Assembly: GCA_009823505.1 (NCBI GenBank)
Contig: VZQC01006609.1
Location: 1,091,250 to 1,155,249 of the forward strand
Length of the DNA stretch: 64,000 nt
Direction of reading: 5' to 3'
Source: Rhizomys pruinosus
Taxonomy: Eukaryota > Chordata > Mammalia > Rodentia > Spalacidae
The notes below the pieces were generated by a model. That model made no database searches. It saw nothing but the letters and a program-made list of their open reading frames with translations, and was not told where the DNA came from. The position numbers and the translations under genes are program-made. This document shows positions 59,983-64,000 of the stretch, piece by piece. Each line of letters opens with the position of its first letter. Within the stretch, counting starts at the first letter, position 1.

Positions 59983-61039
59983 TGTGTATGTAAATGCCAG
60001 ATGGTCCAGGGTTCAGCTCTTGGCTCAGTCAGTCACTGACCGGGGACCCTGACCAGTGGTAGCTGTGGAAGCCGTCAGCGTGCCACCACCGTGTGTCCAT
60101 CCAGCCTGAGTGCTCTGTCCTGGGTCATCCTCCCTGAGGTGAGGGCTGAGAGCAGGCAGCTGGCATGGCAGGGGGTCCTGGGTGGGGACAGAAGTGCGTG
60201 AGGCCCACTCATACCCTGGGCAGCCAGAACAGAGTCCTGCTGGGAATTTGGGTGTGGAGCTCTGGGGCAGAGACTCTCCTATCTCCCAGCAGCTTCCTCC
60301 AAGCAAAGCTCACAGGCAGACAGGTCCTCCGCTAGAGCAGCACCCGGGGTCCAGAGATGAGCTCAGAGTGGTTGTGAGGGGCTCTGCGGCTTCTTCTGAC
60401 AGCAGAACTTGAAAAGGGGGTGTGAGACCTCAGTGGCCTCCCCTTAGCCACCTGCTCTTGATCCCCATCAAGTGCTGGCTTCCAGCAGCTAGGGTAGTGA
60501 TGTCACCTGCAGTGTGATGATGATAAGGTCATGTGGGAGGCACTGCCCCTTGGCAGGGCTGCTGCCCCATCTGGGGATGTGGAGACCCACTGAGCAGGTC
60601 CTGGGTCACACAGGGGAGCTTTGCCAGGTGGGGACTGAGCCTTATCTCCCGAACTACCTGTCCAGTGGTGAGCCCTTACTATGGATTTCTGGAAGGCCCG
60701 GCTGGCCCCTGGCTCCACCTAGGTAACTATGGAGTTCAGCTCGGCCACCTTCCTGGGCTTGTGAGCAAAGTGAATGCACCTAGCTCATGGTGTGCAGCAG
60801 GCAGGCCCACCTCCCTTCCCATCAGGTCCTGTGTCAGGGTCCCAGTGGGCTGAGCTGGCCACTGTAGACAGGTGCCTTAAAACTAGGGCCCTCCCCGCCC
60901 AGCTCAGGAGAGCAGAGACAGGAATCCTAGCTGGTTGGGTCCAGCCCTTCAGGGGCTCATGTGAGGACCTCCCTTGCCTCTTCCAGCCTCTGGAGCCCAG
61001 ATAGCTGAAGGGCCCCAGCCTCAGCCCCTATCTGCATGT

Positions 61040-61040
<1 letters not shown>

Positions 61041-61107
<67 letters not shown>

Positions 61108-61145
61108 CCTCCCTCCCTCCCTCCCTCCCTCCCTCCCTCCCTCCC
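61041..61145 (+). repeat. (CT)n then (CCCT)n polypyrimidine tract
   Basis: About 60 bp of perfect CT are followed by about 11 CCCT units. The minus strand of the second half is a long row of GGG runs, a strong G-quadruplex pattern. Confidence 0.96.
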
Positions 61146-61595
61146 CCAATTACCTTTCAGGGACACTTTTCCTTGGATTTAGGTCCAGGCCTGGTAATCT
61201 ACTATGTCCTCAGCGTTAACTTAGTTACACCTATCAAGGCCATTCTTCTTACGGCCTTTGGGATGAAGGCATGGACATGTTCTTTGAGAGGTCACTGTTC
61301 AACCCATTTCACCACCCTGGAGAGTGACTTATAAGTAGTAGCAAAGGGACAGTTGGATAGGATGTTATACTGGGGATGTGGGGGTTGGCCATGTGACCTG
61401 GCTGCAACCCCACTTTGAACCATATATCCCCAGGCCATGGCCTCCTCAGCCTGGCTCATCTTGGCCACCTGGAATGTGCTCCTCAGGGCCCAGCCCCCCC
61501 CCCGCCCCCCTCCCCCGCTGCTGTGGCTTCTTCAGGACCCAGTCTCACCCCTCTTTGTCCAGCCCCACCTTGGACTCTTCTTGTTGTTGCTGAGG

Positions 61596-61709
61596 TAGCT
61601 CCAACAGGCCTAGAATTCTCTATATAGACCAAGCTGACCTAGATCTCACAGAGATCTGTCTCTGCCTCCTGAGTTCTGGGATTAAAGGCATGCACCGCCA
61701 TGCCCAGCC
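61596..61709 (-). mobile_element. B1 SINE, 5'-worn
   Basis: TATAGACCAAGCTGACCTAG and GGCATGCACCGCCATGCCCA identify a minus-strand B1. Confidence 0.8.
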
Positions 61710-62144
61710 TCTCCTTGGACTCTTATAATTTCTGGCTGAGATAGGTCCTTTCTCTGGCCCTGCGTGCAGTCAGGGCCCCCGTGATGTTGGTGCTCACAAA
61801 AGGTCCTGGCTGCCCCTGGCATTTCTCAGCTTCTTGCTTGGCCTGTGTGGTTGATGCTCAGATGACAGTGAGACTTTGCTGGGAAGGTTGACATGCTACT
61901 CCAGTAAGATCAGAGGCATGGGCATCCTAGGCAGGGTGAGAGAGACCATTCCTGATACCTGGAGGGAAACTGAGGTACAGCGACCACATGGCCAGCTCAG
62001 GACAGGACTCCAGCCCAGCTCCAGAGCTTCATACCTACAACCTGGCCCAAGTTCAAATCCTGGCTCTGCCACTGACTCACTTAAGCATGCCAAATGCACA
62101 GTCAGCCATCTGCTGAATAACACTAAGAGTCGTTGAGGTTGTTT

Positions 62145-62368
62145 TGTTTGTTTTTTTTTTTTAATTTTTTTTATTTATTTCTGTATGTGTATGAATGTAC
62201 TGTCTGCATGCAAGTTTGTGCACCCGTGTCGTGCAATGCTGTGGAGGTCAGAAGAGGGTGTCGGATTCCCCTGGAACTGGAGTTCTCCTGGAATTGGATT
62301 TTCAGACGGTTCTCGGCCGCCATGTGGGTGCTGGGGATTGAACCCCGATCCTCTGTAAGAGCGGTCGT
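62145..62368 (-). mobile_element. B2 SINE with internal duplication, head lost
   Basis: A minus-strand B2 carries the doubled CCTGGAACTGGAGTTCT / CCTGGAATTGGATTTT block near 62270-62303. It stops at GAGCGGTCG, so the final 40 or so bases of the element are missing. Confidence 0.88.
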
Positions 62369-62384
62369 TTTAAAAGTAAATGAG

Positions 62385-62737
62385 GGGCTGGGGCAGTCAT
62401 TCAGTTGGTAAAGTGCTTGACTTAAAAGCACAAGGAGGGGCTGGAGAGAAGGCTCAATGGTTAAGAGCACTGACTGCTCTTCCAGAGGACCTGGGTTCAA
62501 TTCCCAGCACCCACATGGCGGCTAAGAACCATCTTAGGCTGGGTGTGGTGGCGCAATAAAATTTAAAAAATTTTTAAAATAATAATAATAAATTAAGCCG
62601 GGTGTGGTGGCACACGCCTTTAATCCTAGCACTTGGGAGGCAGAGGCAGGTGGATATCTATGAGTTCAAGGCCAGCCTGGTCTACATAGTGAGCTCCAGG
62701 ACAGCTGGGACTAAAGGGAGACCCTGTCTAAAATCAA
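62385..62737 (+). mobile_element. Stacked SINE pieces: B4 head, B2 head, B1 head, full B1
   Basis: A B4/ID head (62385-62436), a B2 head (62437-62535), a short B1 head with an A/T-rich stretch and a full B1 (62598-62737) follow each other in plus orientation. Confidence 0.8.
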
Positions 62738-62744
62738 GCATGAG

Positions 62745-62992
62745 GGGGCTAGAGGGATGGCCTAGCGGTTAAGAGCACCGACCGCTCTTGCAGAAGACCC
62801 AGGTTCGATCCCCAGCACCCACATGGTGGCTAAGAACCTTCTGTAACTCCAATTCCAGGAGAACTCCAGTTCCAGGGGAATCCAAGACCCTCTTCTGACC
62901 TCCGTGGCATCGCACAACACGGGTGCGCAGACCTGCATGCAGACAGTACATTCATACACGTAAAATAAATAAGTAAATAAATCAAAAAAAAA
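62745..62992 (+). mobile_element. Full-length B2 SINE with internal duplication
   Basis: A plus-strand B2 with A-rich tail is flanked by perfect CAAGCATGAG duplications (62735-62744 and 62993-63002). It carries the doubled block ACTCCAATTCCAGGAGA / ACTCCAGTTCCAGGGGA near 62846-62880. Confidence 0.96.
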
Positions 62993-63312
62993 CAAGCATG
63001 AGGAACTGAGTTTAGATCCCTAGCACCCATGTAAAAAGCCAGGCGTGCTGATTGCAGCCCTGATCCAGGTGTCATGGGGAGGTGGAGACAACGGATCCCT
63101 GGGGCTCACTAGCCTCAGCACCTAGCTTCCTCTACTTCACAAATATCAAAGTGAAACCTTTCCTCCCCCCCCAAAAAAAGGTGAGCAAGGCGTGCTGGCA
63201 TGGGCACTGGGGAGGCAGAGGCAGGTGGATCTATGTGAGACCAAGGTCAGCCTGGTCTACACAGAGAGTTTGAGGCCAGCTGGGGCTACATGGAGACTCT
63301 GTCTCAAAGACA

Positions 63313-63363
<51 letters not shown>

Positions 63364-63612
63364 GGAAGGATGGAAGGACAGAAGGAAGAAGGAAAGAAGG
63401 AAGGAAGAAGGAAAAGGAAAGAAGGAGGAAAAGGAAGGAAAAAAAGAAGAAAGAAAAGAAGGATGGAAGGAAGAAAGGAAGGAAGGAAGGAAGGAAGGAA
63501 GGGAGGGAAGGCAATGTTCCTGAGGAGCCAAGGCTGTCCTCCAGCCTCCATACATGTAAGCACACACATGTGCACATGCACCAACATACACATGTGTATA
63601 CACATGCATAAG
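62993..63612 (+). mobile_element. B3 and B1 pieces around (AAAT)n and (GGAA)n
   Basis: A B3-like segment (to about 63170), a B1 (63183-63310), 13 AAAT units (63311-63363), a GGAA-rich tract (to 63510) and a B3 tail rich in CA form one nested block. Confidence 0.75.
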
Positions 63613-63719
63613 GCAGCCCTCTTGTTAAACCCAGCCCTCTTCTGCCCCTTATGATATATTTGACAAACTTGTTTTCTTTGTAAAAAGAGAGGAAAAAGGA
63701 GATGAAATACCTTATCTGA

Positions 63720-63802
63720 ATCACATGCCTGTGTGACTTCAAGTAGCTTGCTTAACCTCTCTGAGCAGTGCTTACCTCATCTGTAAAGTGAGCACTTACG
63801 TT
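63720..63802 (+). repeat. MIR remnant
   Basis: CTGTGTGACTTCAAGTAGCT, GCTTAACCTCTCTGAGCAG and CCTCATCTGTAAAGTGAGC are in sense MIR order. Confidence 0.7.
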
Positions 63803-64000
63803 TCGTTGGGGTGGAGCCTGAGCGGCAGGCAGTGTGTCTGTTTCCTACAACAGTGACAGGACCAGTGTGGACTGAACAGGGTGAGCTGCTATGAGAGCAG
63901 TCATCGCTAGCAGGAGATTTTATCTGTGACATGGACTGTGTGACCTTTGCCTTACTGGTTCTTTAGCAGTTAATGTCAAAGTTCTTTTTTTTATTTTATT

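Larger units (their letters stand above)
50590..64000 (+). other. Cdh23: Cdh23 intron, 5' part (downstream of exon at 50431)
   Basis: The sequence after the GTGAGT donor is non-coding as far as I can see. Stretches without a named repeat are 50590-51278, 51496-52830, 53166-53550, 53924-54270, 54721-55853, 55906-58121, 58816-59892, 59983-61040, 61146-61595, 61710-62144 and 63613-63720. 50965-51130 may be an old transposon fragment that I cannot name. 59150-59340 is a high-complexity stretch with several CpGs and two CCAAT-like motifs. The final 200 bp shows nothing beyond a weak MIR. Confidence 0.85.

Noticed and set aside
60957..61334. Arg/Glu-rich and Ser/Leu-rich frames
   Set aside because: They are translations of the (CT)n/(CCCT)n tract.
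62437..62992. tRNA-like heads in B2, B4 and ID sequences
   Set aside because: They are the tRNA-derived promoters of SINEs and do not form complete tRNA genes.
50590..64000. Next Cdh23 exon (expected start ATDND, then FSDDPDRF)
   Set aside because: I looked for it and saw no matching codons; it is probably beyond the window.

Overview
The window is vertebrate nuclear DNA from a rodent, most likely a muroid. It carries many B1, B2, B3 and B4 SINEs on both strands, weathered MIR and L1 remnants, MaLR-type LTRs and long (TG)n, (GA)n and (CT)n microsatellites. There is no sign of bacterial, phage or plasmid sequence. The B1 and B2 copies here differ from the mouse consensus as I remember it. I therefore do not name a species.

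The only gene I can support is cadherin-23 (Cdh23) on the + strand, represented by four internal coding exons: 25334-25446, 26745-26933, 49863-50012 and 50431-50589. They join in one open frame of 611 nt. By my count from the known protein this is about residues 278-481: the second half of extracellular cadherin repeat EC3, all of EC4 and the start of EC5. All eight splice sites are canonical AG/GT. The first exon is entered in phase 1 and every later junction is phase 0. The promoter, signal-peptide exon, transmembrane exon and 3' end lie outside the window. Everything else is intron.

Layout: 1-25333 is the end of a long intron. It contains an intact, young, non-autonomous LTR retroelement (7620-9597, minus strand, with target duplications), a 42-bp minisatellite (16459-16682), a duplicated 98-bp segment (17537 and 18352), an old L1 with a nested B1 (18815-19590) and a 420-bp TG/TCTG tract (20826-21244). 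25447-26744 is a short unique intron. 26934-49862 is a 22.9-kb intron dense in SINEs that holds a CpG-rich 15-copy minisatellite (44697-45360). 50013-50430 is a 418-bp intron. 50590-64000 begins the next intron and includes a hAT-like element (58122-58376) and a nested SINE cluster (62145-63612).

Cdh23 protein forms the upper part of hair-cell tip links and is also expressed in photoreceptors. No second protein-coding gene, RNA gene or CRISPR array could be supported. Open frames outside the four exons are low-complexity, SINE-derived or without recognisable domains. The window does not show a new multi-gene system. The items most worth a second look are the ARE-core/CpG minisatellite, the intact LTR element and a B2 subfamily with an internal duplication.
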